A stretch of 8,343 nucleotides of DNA from Firmicutes bacterium UBA6226. Its GTDB lineage: Bacteria > Bacillota_A > Clostridia > Peptostreptococcales > Acidaminobacteraceae. The notes beneath the pieces are model-generated. The model ran no database searches, was not told where the DNA came from, and saw nothing but the letters and a program-made list of their open reading frames with translations. The DNA lies in contig DJWQ01000051.1 of the NCBI GenBank assembly GCA_002441045.1, positions 4,973 through 13,315 of the forward strand. Direction: 5' to 3'. The stretch's first letter is position 1, and every line of letters begins with the position of its first letter. The position numbers and the translations under genes are program-made. Positions 1-7,013 of the stretch are shown in pieces.

Positions 1-1
1 A

Positions 2-838
2 GCGTTTAGAGCACATATCGCTGCAATTTTAAATCTTACGCCAGATCATCTTAATAGACACAAGACGATGACTGGATACAGTGAAGCTAAAATGAGAATT
101 TTTGAAAATCAGACTTTTGACGACTTTCTTGTGCTGAACTATGACGATTCTGAAACGCGTAAGATGGGTGCGACTGCTAAAGGTAGAGTTCTATATTTTT
201 CAAGATTGAATCAAGAGATTGAAGGCGCATTCATTGAAGCGGGATGGATAAAAATAAGGTTTAATGGCACTGTTACAGATATCTGTATGATTAAAGATAT
301 GAAAATTTTTGGTAGCCATAATGAAGAAAATGCACTTGCTGCCAGTTTAATGTGTTTCCTAGCGGGAATCGACGTCGAGACTATTGGATTGGGGCTTAAA
401 ACCTTTGCAGGCGTTGAACATCGAATTGAGTTTACGGCGGAAATTGATGGTGTAAAATACTATAATGACTCAAAAGGTACGAACCCTGATTCCACAATTA
501 AAGCGATTCAAGCCATGACGTCTAAAACATACTTGATTGCTGGTGGTTACGATAAGAAAAGTGATTTTGGTCCAATGTTTGAAGTGTTTGGTGATACCGT
601 TGAACATCTTATATTATTAGGTGCAACTAAAGACATTCTTAAACAAGAAGCGCTCGCTCGTGGCTATGAGAAAATAACATGTGTAAAATCAATGGAAGAA
701 GCGGTTGCTTTTGCGCATGATCATGCACGAAGTGGTGAAGTTGTTCTATTATCGCCCGCTTGTGCAAGCTGGGACATGTATGATAACTTCGAACAACGGG
801 GCGATCACTTTAAAAAGTGTGTGTTAGATTTAAAGTAA
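2..838 (+). CDS. murD: UDP-N-acetylmuramoylalanine--D-glutamate ligase MurD, 3' part (5' end outside window)
   Basis: This cytoplasmic Mur ligase adds D-glutamate to UDP-MurNAc-L-Ala using ATP, the second amino-acid step in peptidoglycan precursor synthesis. The reading frame is open from base 2, so the first 278 visible residues are the C-terminal part of a protein usually near 450 residues. The substrate-binding N-terminal domain and the GKT P-loop lie upstream. Visible Mur signatures, in residues of the fragment, are NLTPDHLNRH (11-20, where the family usually has LDRH), SHNEENALAA (about 105-114), EHRIEF (about 139-144), NDSKGTNPDST (about 155-165), AGGYDKKSDF and LLSPACASWD followed by NFEQRGDHF near the C-terminus. 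The last is a hallmark of MurD over MurC, MurE or MurF. The ATG at 68 is internal to the conserved region and is not a start. The stop is 19 bases before ftsW, so the two are probably cotranscribed. Confidence 0.96.
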   Translation, partial: AFRAHIAAILNLTPDHLNRHKTMTGYSEAKMRIFENQTFDDFLVLNYDDSETRKMGATAKGRVLYFSRLNQEIEGAFIEAGWIKIRFNGTVTDICMIKDMKIFGSHNEENALAASLMCFLAGIDVETIGLGLKTFAGVEHRIEFTAEIDGVKYYNDSKGTNPDSTIKAIQAMTSKTYLIAGGYDKKSDFGPMFEVFGDTVEHLILLGATKDILKQEALARGYEKITCVKSMEEAVAFAHDHARSGEVVLLSPACASWDMYDNFEQRGDHFKKCVLDLK

Positions 839-857
839 CTTTGAATGAGAGGCAATT

Positions 858-1967
858 ATGAAGCAAAATAAAATGGATTATCCATTGTTGGTAATAACTT
901 TAATTCTCGTATCGTTTGGACTTTTAATGGTATTTAGTTCAAGTTATTATTATGCAATCGATAAGATGCAGAATAAAATGCATTTTTTTACATCCGATTT
1001 AGGATGGATAATTTTGGGCATCGTTGCAATGATTGTTGCTTCATTTGTCGATTATAAGATTTATAGGAAGTTTGCAATTCCTTTATTTGTGTTAAGTTTT
1101 TTTCTACTTGTTTATGTTTTGGTAAATGGCGTAGTTGTCAATAACGCGCAAAGATGGATATCTGTTATGGGACAGAGATTTCAGCCCGCTGAAATCGCCA
1201 AAATTGGCATGATTATATTCTTTGCATTTAGTTTAGAGCTCAATTATAAATCGCTCAATAAGTTTAAAGTGCTATTTGTGTATCTTATAATTATCGGAGC
1301 AGTTTTTATGCTGGTTATAAAGCAACCTAACATGAGTACAGCTGTAATCCTTGCTGGTGTTATGTCAATTATGTTGTTTGTAGCTGGTTTAAGATGGTTT
1401 TATGTAATCGGATTTACGAGCATTGCAGCTGTCATCGGATGGATCTTTGTTAAGATATCACCCTATCGATGGGATCGCCTAATCGCCTTTTTAAATCCTT
1501 TCCAATATGATAAAGATGAATCTTATCAAGTAGTTCAATCTCTTTATGCGCTTGGCACTGGTGGTATATTTGGCGTTGGACTCGGGATGAGTACCCAGAA
1601 CAAGCTCTATATTCCCGAACCACAAAATGACTTTATTCTTGCGACAATTGGCGAGGAACTAGGATTAATCGGTACGGTTGGATTACTAATATTATTTTTG
1701 ATATTGATGTATCGTTGTGTTAAAATTGCTATGAATGCGCCGGATATATTCTCCATGTTAATTGCGACTGGCATCACAAGTATGCTAGGTTTGCAGATTC
1801 TTATGAATTATGCGGTTGCGACTTCTTCGATGCCTGCAACAGGTGTAACGCTTCCTTTTATTAGCTATGGAGGAACGAGTGTTTCCATCCTACTCGGTTC
1901 GATCGGCATTATGTTGAACATATCAAAGCATGCTGTACGGCGTCAGGATAAGAACGAAGAAGAATAA
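858..1967 (+). CDS. ftsW: FtsW/SpoVE-type SEDS peptidoglycan glycosyltransferase
   Basis: This 369-residue polytopic membrane protein belongs to the SEDS family (FtsW, RodA, SpoVE), which polymerises lipid II into glycan strands together with a class B penicillin-binding protein. About ten hydrophobic segments are visible, the first at residues 8-27. Family motifs are QRWI followed by FQPAEIAK (98-115), WDRLIAFLNPF (205-215), YQVVQSLYALGTGG (223-236), GVGLGMSTQ (239-247), IPEPQNDFI (252-260), IGEELG (264-269) and TGVTLPFISYGGTS (328-341). Asp258 in PEPQNDF aligns with the catalytic Asp of SEDS enzymes. The segment that is usually QPDxGT reads QPNMST (156-161). The start follows GAGAGG (847-852) with a 5-base spacer. 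Position between murD and murG supports FtsW, but a SpoVE role in a sporulating host cannot be excluded by sequence alone. The tail is short and highly charged. Confidence 0.93.
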   Translation: MKQNKMDYPLLVITLILVSFGLLMVFSSSYYYAIDKMQNKMHFFTSDLGWIILGIVAMIVASFVDYKIYRKFAIPLFVLSFFLLVYVLVNGVVVNNAQRWISVMGQRFQPAEIAKIGMIIFFAFSLELNYKSLNKFKVLFVYLIIIGAVFMLVIKQPNMSTAVILAGVMSIMLFVAGLRWFYVIGFTSIAAVIGWIFVKISPYRWDRLIAFLNPFQYDKDESYQVVQSLYALGTGGIFGVGLGMSTQNKLYIPEPQNDFILATIGEELGLIGTVGLLILFLILMYRCVKIAMNAPDIFSMLIATGITSMLGLQILMNYAVATSSMPATGVTLPFISYGGTSVSILLGSIGIMLNISKHAVRRQDKNEEE

Positions 1968-1973
1968 GAATTC

Positions 1974-1977
1974 GGAG
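1974..1977 (+). promoter_or_regulatory. murG ribosome binding site that sets the start
   Basis: GGAG lies 6 bases before ATG 1984. This favours that ATG over an in-frame TTG at 1930, which would add 18 charged residues ahead of the family's N-terminal glycine-rich motif and overlap the end of ftsW. Confidence 0.75.
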
Positions 1978-1983
1978 AAATTT

Positions 1984-3087
1984 ATGAGAGTTTTAATTAC
2001 AGGTGGCGGTACAGGTGGACACATTTATCCAGCGATCGCAATTGCGGAAAAAATGAAAAAAGAGTTTCGACCTCTTGAGATTATGTATATAGGATCAAAA
2101 AACGGCATGGAAAAAGAGATTGTTACTAAAAAGGGCTTTAATTATGTCGGTATTGACGTTGCACCACTTAATAAAAAGTTTTCTTTTAAGACAATCAAGT
2201 CCGTTGGTACTTTATTTAAAGGTATGTGGCAGGCAAGTGGCATTATCAAACGCTTCAAACCGGACTTGATCATAGGTACTGGTGGATATGTCGCTGGTGC
2301 AACTGTGTTTGTCGGTGCGATAAAAGGGGTTCCCACGATTATTCATGAGCAAAATGCTTATCCAGGTTTAACCAATAGATTATTGAGTCGGTTTGTGGAT
2401 GTTGTTATGGTGTCTTTTGAAGAGTGTAAGCAGCATTTTCATCATCCTGAGAAAACTGTCTATACTGGTATGCCAATTCAAGACGTATTTTTTACGACGC
2501 CAAGAGATCAAGCAAGAATGAAGCTCGGTTTGCCCAAAGATATGATGATGGTACTCACAGTGGGTGGTAGCAATGGTGCAATGAAACTCAACCATATTAT
2601 GCTTTCAAGCTACGCGCAATTCAAGGCGTTTTCGGACATCAAGTTTATCCATCAAACGGGAACGAGATATTATCCTTATGTTCTAGAAGATATTGAAAAA
2701 GGTGTTTACGAGGTCGGTGAAAATGTAACTCTATTACCTTATCTAAAGGACATGGCCGTTTATTTAAGTGCTGCAGATCTTGTCATATCTAGAGCGGGAG
2801 CATCGACAATCAATGAAATTATTGCATCAAAAGCACCATCTGTTATCATTCCTTCACCAAATGTAGCCAATAATCATCAACTTTTAAATGCACAACTGAT
2901 GGATAAGTATGGCATGGGTGTTGTAATGAGAGAAGAAGATATGAACGAATCGTTAATTGGGCATACCATTATCGATTTTTACAAGGATCGAGCAAAGCTT
3001 GAAATTATGAGAGCCAATTGTAATAAGATTGATTTATCTAAAACAATGGATGCAATCGCAGCAGTCATTAGAAAAGTAAGTGATTAA
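1984..3087 (+). CDS. murG: MurG, UDP-GlcNAc:undecaprenyl-pyrophosphoryl-MurNAc-pentapeptide GlcNAc transferase
   Basis: MurG is a GT-B fold glycosyltransferase on the inner membrane face. It transfers GlcNAc to lipid I to make lipid II, the substrate of the neighbouring FtsW. With the ATG at 1984 the protein is 367 residues, normal for the family. It begins almost directly with the G-loop GGGTGGHIYPA. Further signatures are IIGTGGYVAG, the HEQNAYPGLTNR segment, YTGMPI (usually TGNP), the second-domain glycine loop VGGSNGA followed by KLN, and the UDP-GlcNAc region SRAGASTINEI plus IPSPNVANNHQLLNA. All key blocks are present with no frameshift. It starts 16 bases after ftsW and ends 12 bases before ftsQ, so cotranscription is likely. 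In Bacillus a murB gene follows murG, but here ftsQ follows directly. Confidence 0.96.
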   Translation: MRVLITGGGTGGHIYPAIAIAEKMKKEFRPLEIMYIGSKNGMEKEIVTKKGFNYVGIDVAPLNKKFSFKTIKSVGTLFKGMWQASGIIKRFKPDLIIGTGGYVAGATVFVGAIKGVPTIIHEQNAYPGLTNRLLSRFVDVVMVSFEECKQHFHHPEKTVYTGMPIQDVFFTTPRDQARMKLGLPKDMMMVLTVGGSNGAMKLNHIMLSSYAQFKAFSDIKFIHQTGTRYYPYVLEDIEKGVYEVGENVTLLPYLKDMAVYLSAADLVISRAGASTINEIIASKAPSVIIPSPNVANNHQLLNAQLMDKYGMGVVMREEDMNESLIGHTIIDFYKDRAKLEIMRANCNKIDLSKTMDAIAAVIRKVSD

Positions 3088-3089
3088 TC

Positions 3090-3094
3090 GGAGG
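3090..3094 (+). promoter_or_regulatory. ribosome binding site for the TTG start of ftsQ
   Basis: A full GGAGG sits 5 bases before TTG 3100, just after the murG stop. No ATG or GTG in this frame is closer. The next in-frame ATG, near 3229, would delete the membrane anchor, so the TTG is very probably the real start. Confidence 0.8.
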
Positions 3095-3099
3095 CGAAT

Positions 3100-3819
3100 T
3101 TGCTAAAGGCAATAAAGAGAATTTTAATCGCATTAGTAATTATCGGAGCAATTGCGGGTGGCGTTTATCTGTACTTCAATACAGACTTGCTTAGAATACA
3201 TGAAGTCTATTTCAATCCAAACGAACATATGGATGAATACGATATATTAAGGTATTCAGGCATTCAAAAAGGAACGCCATATTTTGAGGTCAATACAGGT
3301 GAGGCAGCTAAGAAACTGATGTCACATCCGTATGTTAGATACGCCACAGCGACAAAACAGTTTCCCAACGCAGTTACCTTCGAAATTGTTTATAGAAAGC
3401 ACTTTTTTAATATCAGATATTCAGATATCGTTCTTTCATTAGACGATCAACTTCATGTACTAGAGGTTTTAGCTAAAGAAAACGAGGGTTTTACTGTTGA
3501 AGGCTTTGCATTTGATAGCTATTCAGCTGGAAAGGTAATCGATGTTCAACAACTTTATGTTCTAGAAAATATCGTTGACTTGTTAAAACTCATAGAAGAA
3601 AGTGAATTGGAATGCGATCCTTTGATTGTTTTTAAGGAGCGCAATATCATTTTAAGTATTGGCCAGTTAAAGGTAAAGTTTGGCGTAGGAGAGAATATTG
3701 AAAGCAAGTTTAATGCTTTTATCAATATATATGCTTCTTTAAAGCAGGATGAAGTAACTACAGGTACGATAGATGTAAGCAGTGATGGCTTACCTGTATA
3801 TCGACCATTTGGAGAGTAA
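3100..3819 (+). CDS. ftsQ: Cell division protein FtsQ/DivIB
   Basis: This 239-residue bitopic membrane protein fits the FtsQ/DivIB divisome assembly factor, which works with FtsL and FtsB (DivIC) at the septum. A short basic N-terminus (MLKAIKR) precedes one transmembrane segment at about residues 8-26. A POTRA-like domain follows at about 31-100, starting with LLRIHEVYFN and including YDILRYSGIQKGTPYFEVN, then HPYVRYATATKQFPNAVTFE, the usual end of POTRA where the family has lP.tl.i.v.Er. Residues 101 onward form the extracytoplasmic beta domain, ending with SSDGLPVYRPFGE. The start is TTG with a strong ribosome site. A TTG start may lower its expression relative to neighbours, which is inference. 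Sequence conservation in the family is low, so the call rests on architecture, the POTRA pattern and position after murG. Confidence 0.88.
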   Translation: MLKAIKRILIALVIIGAIAGGVYLYFNTDLLRIHEVYFNPNEHMDEYDILRYSGIQKGTPYFEVNTGEAAKKLMSHPYVRYATATKQFPNAVTFEIVYRKHFFNIRYSDIVLSLDDQLHVLEVLAKENEGFTVEGFAFDSYSAGKVIDVQQLYVLENIVDLLKLIEESELECDPLIVFKERNIILSIGQLKVKFGVGENIESKFNAFINIYASLKQDEVTTGTIDVSSDGLPVYRPFGE

Positions 3820-3821
3820 AT

Positions 3822-4535
3822 ATGTTTAAGAAAGATAATATTTGGATTGGAATGGCGTGTATTGTATTGGGTGTTTTTATCGCTTTTCAAATGAAGTTTG
3901 TTCAGGGAACTTATTTGAATGGGCAAAGCCCAACGCAGAAGACAACAGAGATTCTCAATGAGCTCTCAGCGGTAAAGGCTGAAAGGGAAAGACTTGTAGA
4001 AGAAGTTGAAAGATTGGAAGATCAACTTGACAAAATTCAAAATTCAGCTTCTGAGGAAAACGCAATTGTAAAAAGTTTAACCGAGGAGCTCAATCGATAT
4101 AAGGCGTTTTCAGGGATGACAAAGGTTTCTGGAACGGGCATACTAGTGACGATTGATAACCCACCTAAAGATTTGAATGTAGGTTTAGAGAAGAATATCG
4201 CACTTGATTATAAAATGCTTTTGGACTTGATCAACGAACTGAACTCAGCAGGTGCTGAAGCGATCTCAATTAATGATCAGAGAATGGTCAATAGTACGGA
4301 AGTGCGATTGGCAGGTAGTCAGGTCAACGTCAATACGATCCCAATATCGCCGCCATTTGTCATCAAGGCAATCGGTAGTTCAGAAACCTTAGACAGTGCG
4401 ATTAATATCAGATTCGGTGTGGTTCAAAACTTACAGGAATCTGGCTATTATGTTGAAGTTAAACAGGTTGAAAGCTTGGAAATCCCAGCTTTTAACGGTA
4501 GTATAAAATTTAGGTATGCAACAACGGTGAAATAG
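3822..4535 (+). CDS. DUF881 family envelope protein, first tandem copy (YlxW/YlxX-like)
   Basis: A 237-residue protein of the DUF881 family, represented in Bacillus subtilis by YlxW and YlxX in the same division cluster. Its biochemical role is unknown. An N-terminal membrane anchor spans about residues 7-23. A charged coiled-coil follows at about 39-95, rich in Glu, Leu and Arg heptads. The extracytoplasmic DUF881 core runs from about 98 to 233 and shows SGTGILVTI, the block AGAEAISINDQRM (143-155), PPFVIKAIGS (177-186), LDSAI and the final IPAFNGSIKFRYA. The start lies 2 bases after the ftsQ stop and its ribosome site GGAGAG (3811-3816) lies inside the last codons of ftsQ, so translational coupling is likely. 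It is a clear but divergent paralogue of the next gene. Confidence 0.88.
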   Translation: MFKKDNIWIGMACIVLGVFIAFQMKFVQGTYLNGQSPTQKTTEILNELSAVKAERERLVEEVERLEDQLDKIQNSASEENAIVKSLTEELNRYKAFSGMTKVSGTGILVTIDNPPKDLNVGLEKNIALDYKMLLDLINELNSAGAEAISINDQRMVNSTEVRLAGSQVNVNTIPISPPFVIKAIGSSETLDSAINIRFGVVQNLQESGYYVEVKQVESLEIPAFNGSIKFRYATTVK

Positions 4536-5237
4536 ATGAGTAAAAAGCAGAGATTCCTATTGCTTTCAGTTCTTTTAGGACTTATGATCGCGCTACAAAT
4601 AAAAGCGTTAGATAGTGGGATTAAATATCTTTCGATTAAAGAAATGTATGCGCAAAGCATAGAACTGGAAAGTCAAAAATCTGAGTTGATACAATTGAAT
4701 AATAAGGTTGAAGAACTTAGAGCCCAAATCGAAGCTTATCAAACCGCTAAGGATGATACCGACATTGACTATGAAAGCTTTCTAAAATCTGAAATCGAAT
4801 TGACGATGGAAACCGCTGGATTGACACGTGTGGAAGGTCCTGGCGTCGTAATCATCGTAACAGATGGTACGAGAGAATTAATTGAAAATGAGGATCCCAA
4901 CATGGTGTTGGTACACGATATCGATATTAGAGCAATGGTTGATGATTTGAGGAATGCTGGTGCAGAGGCGATCGCTATCAATGGTCAACGCGTTGTATTT
5001 AACAAGTCAAACATTCAATGTACTGGACCAACGATTAAAATCAATGATCAAGTGTTTGCACCGCCATATGTGATTGAAGCCATTGGTGATCGTAAATTTT
5101 TAGAATCGGCAATTAATGCACCGGGCAGTTTTAGCGAAAGCTTAAGAAGCTGGGGGGTATTTGTGGAAGTAAATACATCTATAAGCGTTACGATACCTGC
5201 ATATGAAGGTTTCGTAAGCTATGAATACTTGAATTAG
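4536..5237 (+). CDS. DUF881 family envelope protein, second tandem copy (YlxW/YlxX-like)
   Basis: This 233-residue paralogue of the preceding gene has the same layout. A membrane anchor spans about residues 6-24, a shorter heptad-like coiled coil about 35-70, and the DUF881 core about 95-230. Core motifs are EGPGVVIIVTDG (100-111), LVHDIDIRAMVDDLRNAGAE (125-144), AIAINGQRV (145-153), PPYVIEAIGD (176-185), LESAIN and IPAYEGFVSYEY. LVHDID and NGQR are closer to the family consensus than in copy one. The ATG begins directly after the TAG of copy one. Its GGTGA ribosome site (4526-4530) is within that gene, so translation is probably coupled. The function is unknown. Location beside ftsQ and sbp suggests an envelope role linked to division, which is inference. 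Confidence 0.88.
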   Translation: MSKKQRFLLLSVLLGLMIALQIKALDSGIKYLSIKEMYAQSIELESQKSELIQLNNKVEELRAQIEAYQTAKDDTDIDYESFLKSEIELTMETAGLTRVEGPGVVIIVTDGTRELIENEDPNMVLVHDIDIRAMVDDLRNAGAEAIAINGQRVVFNKSNIQCTGPTIKINDQVFAPPYVIEAIGDRKFLESAINAPGSFSESLRSWGVFVEVNTSISVTIPAYEGFVSYEYLN

Positions 5238-5242
5238 AGAGG
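5237..5242 (+). promoter_or_regulatory. sbp ribosome binding site favouring the second ATG
   Basis: GAGAGG begins at the last base of the preceding stop codon. It is only 1 base from ATG 5244 but 7 bases from the in-frame ATG 5250, so the latter has workable spacing. Confidence 0.65.
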
Positions 5243-5249
5243 TATGGAT

Positions 5250-5591
5250 ATGTTAATAGCAATTGTAGGTATTTTATTAGGTATTTTACTTGGACTTTAT
5301 ATACCATTTGAATTTTCAACAATTTCATCTCTGTATATCTCAGTCGGTATTTTAGCGGCAATAGATTCAATTATAGGTGCACTTCGTGCTAGTTTAGAAA
5401 ACAAATTCGATGGCGTTATTTTTATAACGGGTTTCTTCGTTAATGCTATAATGGCAATCCTTTTATCCTTCTTAGGGGATAAGCTAGGTGTTCCAATTTA
5501 CTATGCTGCAATTTTTGTATTTGGAACTCGATTGTTTAACAATATCGGTAGTATTAGACGATATACCATTGATCGATACAGAGGAAAATAG
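5250..5591 (+). CDS. sbp: Small basic membrane protein Sbp (DUF1290)
   Basis: A 113-residue integral membrane protein of the DUF1290 family, called small basic protein in Bacillus, where it lies just upstream of ftsA-ftsZ. Its role is unknown. Three hydrophobic stretches are visible: the N-terminal IAIVGILLGILLGL, a middle region around LYISVGILAAIDSIIGALRA, and a helix pair covering GVIFITGFFVNAIMAILLSFLG and YYAAIFVFGTRLFNNIG. The family-diagnostic segments are AAIDSIIGALRA, ITGFFVNAI and FGTRLFNNIGSIRR. The basic tail is RRYTIDRYRGK. The ATG at 5244 is an alternative start adding two residues, but its ribosome-site spacing is poor. The gene closes the compact operon; the next gene is 304 bases away. 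Confidence 0.9.
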   Translation: MLIAIVGILLGILLGLYIPFEFSTISSLYISVGILAAIDSIIGALRASLENKFDGVIFITGFFVNAIMAILLSFLGDKLGVPIYYAAIFVFGTRLFNNIGSIRRYTIDRYRGK

Positions 5592-5828
5592 TCTATTGTA
5601 TGTGAAATTCATGTCAAATTTTAGGCATTAAGTCCTAAATTGATATACAAATGACTAAATCACATGATTTTGTAAAAAAAAATATTCCAAAAAATATAAA
5701 AAGAGTATATACTATATGTAGTGGAAATCTAGGTATTTTAAGCAATACATATTGCGAAACACTCTTAGATTTTTTCTGGTCAGGGACGTTTTATAAAGAA
5801 CAATTAATGAAAAATAAGTTAAAGAATA

Positions 5829-5855
5829 TTGTTTTTAATAGATAGAGATTATAAA
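5829..5855 (+). promoter_or_regulatory. weak candidate sigma-A promoter for ftsZ
   Basis: TTGTTT (5829-5834) and TATAAA (5850-5855, 5 of 6 to the -10 consensus) are separated by 15 bases, shorter than the usual 17. Transcription would start near 5862, giving a leader of about 34 bases with the ftsZ ribosome site intact. Such matches are common by chance in AT-rich DNA, so this is tentative. Confidence 0.25.
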
Positions 5856-5882
5856 CACCTGAGAATTGTTACTTTGCGGGAT

Positions 5883-5889
5883 AAGGAGG
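5883..5889 (+). promoter_or_regulatory. strong ribosome binding site of ftsZ
   Basis: AAGGAGG is a perfect anti-16S complement, 6 bases before ATG 5896. It is the strongest such site in the window and fits the high level of FtsZ cells need. It also rejects the upstream in-frame ATG 5866, which has no such site. Confidence 0.85.
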
Positions 5890-5895
5890 ATTTTC

Positions 5896-6987
5896 ATGTT
5901 AGAATTTGATGTTGCTGTTGAAGAATTTGCCCAGCTTAAAGTAATTGGTGTTGGTGGCGGTGGAAATAACGCTGTTAACAGAATGATTAAGTCTAATTTA
6001 AAAGGCGTACAATTTATCGCAATCAATACAGATAAACAAGCCCTTTACAGCTCGGCAGCTGAATATAAATTGCAAATTGGTGAAAAATTAACAAGAGGAC
6101 TTGGCGCAGGCGCAAACCCAGAAGTGGGTAAGAAAGCTGCTGAAGAAAGTCGTGATGATATTTTTCAAGCACTTCAAGGTGCCGATATGGTGTTTATCAC
6201 AGCTGGTATGGGCGGTGGTACTGGTACAGGAGCAGCACCTATCGTAGCTGAAATAGCTAAAGAAATGGGTATTTTGACAGTTGGTGTCGTTACAAAGCCT
6301 TTCTCATTCGAAGGTAAGAGAAGAATGAAACATGCTGAAGAAGGCATCGAAGAATTGAAAAAGCGTGTGGATACGTTAATAACAATTCCAAATGATCGTT
6401 TACTTGAAATCGTAGAAAAAAGAACTTCTATTTTAGATGCGTTTACCATCGCTGATGATGTTTTACGTCAAGGGGTTCAAGGTATTTCTAATACAATTAC
6501 TGAAACTGGCCTTATTAACGTTGACTTTGCCGATGTTAAAACAATTATGTTTGAGCAAGGCTTGGCACATATGGGTATTGGATCTTCAAGTGGAGAAGAT
6601 CGCGCTATAGAAGCGACAAACCAAGCAATACACAGTCCTTTATTAGAAACTTCAATCAAAGGTTCTAAAGGCATACTTTTAAATATCCGCGGTGGCAAAT
6701 CGCTTGGAATGATGGAAATTCAACAAGCTGCTGATTTGGTATACCAAGAAGCAGATCCTGAAGCAAATATCATTATGGGTGCTGTAATTGATGAGTCATT
6801 AAAAGATGAAATCACGGTTACTGTAATCGCAACTGGCTTTGATTTACCTAAAGTTGAAACGAGACAGGAAGTTAAAGTTAATAAGCCACAAGTTAAAACT
6901 GAAACTGTTAGGGTTCAACCTACAGAAGCTGACCCTGATGAGGATGACACATTTGACATTCCGACATTTTTAAGAAAGAAAAGATAA
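5896..6987 (+). CDS. ftsZ: Cell division GTPase FtsZ
   Basis: FtsZ is the cytoplasmic tubulin-like GTPase that polymerises into the Z ring and recruits the divisome. From ATG 5896 the protein is 363 residues, within the usual Firmicute range. It has the nucleotide-binding loop [13 protein letters not shown] (18-30), INTDKQAL (43-50), the tubulin signature [10 protein letters not shown] (106-115) and the T7 synergy loop NVDFADV (208-214), whose Asp210 and Asp213 promote GTP hydrolysis in the next subunit. The GTPase core ends near residue 317 (VIATGF). An acidic, Pro/Lys-containing linker (about 318-350) leads to the conserved C-terminal peptide [11 protein letters not shown], the docking site for FtsA, SepF and other partners. 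The upstream ATG 5866 would add ten residues ([10 protein letters not shown]) unlike family N-termini. The gene is isolated by a 304-base gap upstream and a strong terminator downstream, so it may form its own transcription unit besides readthrough from the cluster. Confidence 0.98.
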   Translation: MLEFDVAVEEFAQLKVIGVGGGGNNAVNRMIKSNLKGVQFIAINTDKQALYSSAAEYKLQIGEKLTRGLGAGANPEVGKKAAEESRDDIFQALQGADMVFITAGMGGGTGTGAAPIVAEIAKEMGILTVGVVTKPFSFEGKRRMKHAEEGIEELKKRVDTLITIPNDRLLEIVEKRTSILDAFTIADDVLRQGVQGISNTITETGLINVDFADVKTIMFEQGLAHMGIGSSSGEDRAIEATNQAIHSPLLETSIKGSKGILLNIRGGKSLGMMEIQQAADLVYQEADPEANIIMGAVIDESLKDEITVTVIATGFDLPKVETRQEVKVNKPQVKTETVRVQPTEADPDEDDTFDIPTFLRKKR

Positions 6988-7013
6988 CCTTGCTTCTAGC
7001 AAGGTTTTTTTTT
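6986..7013 (+). terminator. intrinsic terminator after ftsZ
   Basis: The 8-base perfect stem AACCTTGC / GCAAGGTT (left arm 6986-6993, right arm 6999-7006) has a 5-base loop TTCTA. A run of nine T follows the last G (7005-7013), its first two bases also closing the stem. The left arm begins in the ftsZ stop codon, so the 3' untranslated part is minimal. It ends the dcw/ftsZ transcript and separates nrdR. Confidence 0.92.

Larger units (their letters stand above)
5592..5895. other. AT-rich gap between sbp and ftsZ, no convincing gene
   Basis: This is the only gap of about 300 bases in the window. It is more AT-rich than the flanking genes. A weak hairpin, TTTAGG / CCTAAA with an 8-base loop (5620-5639), follows sbp but has no T-tract, so it is not a standard terminator. 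An open frame of 64 codons (5651-5845) has no ribosome site, a Lys/Asn-rich composition expected of AT-rich DNA, and no family I recognise. I see no FtsA motif in it. The 3' end holds a candidate ftsZ promoter and ribosome site. The best reading is a leader or promoter region, possibly left after loss of a gene. Confidence 0.6.

Noticed and set aside
1930..1983. 18-codon N-terminal extension of murG from a TTG
   Set aside because: It overlaps the end of ftsW, has no ribosome site, and MurG normally begins a few residues before GGGTGGH; ATG 1984 has GGAG at good spacing.
3555..3926. 123-residue open frame on the minus strand
   Set aside because: It lies opposite ftsQ and the first DUF881 gene, both well supported, and its translation has no recognisable domain; antisense shadow.
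5620..5639. Hairpin after sbp as a terminator
   Set aside because: Stem is only 6 bases and AT-rich, the loop is 8 bases and no T-tract follows on the + strand.
5708..5713. TATACT as a -10 element in the sbp-ftsZ gap
   Set aside because: The hexamer at the correct -35 distance (TTCCAA) matches only 3 of 6, and the leader to ftsZ would be about 175 bases.
5866..5895. 10-codon extension of ftsZ from an upstream ATG
   Set aside because: No ribosome site for it, and AAGGAGG lies inside the extension, correctly spaced for ATG 5896.
6174..6449. 91-residue open frame on the minus strand inside ftsZ
   Set aside because: Antisense of highly conserved ftsZ coding sequence; the Pro-rich part is the complement of the Gly-rich GTPase motif.
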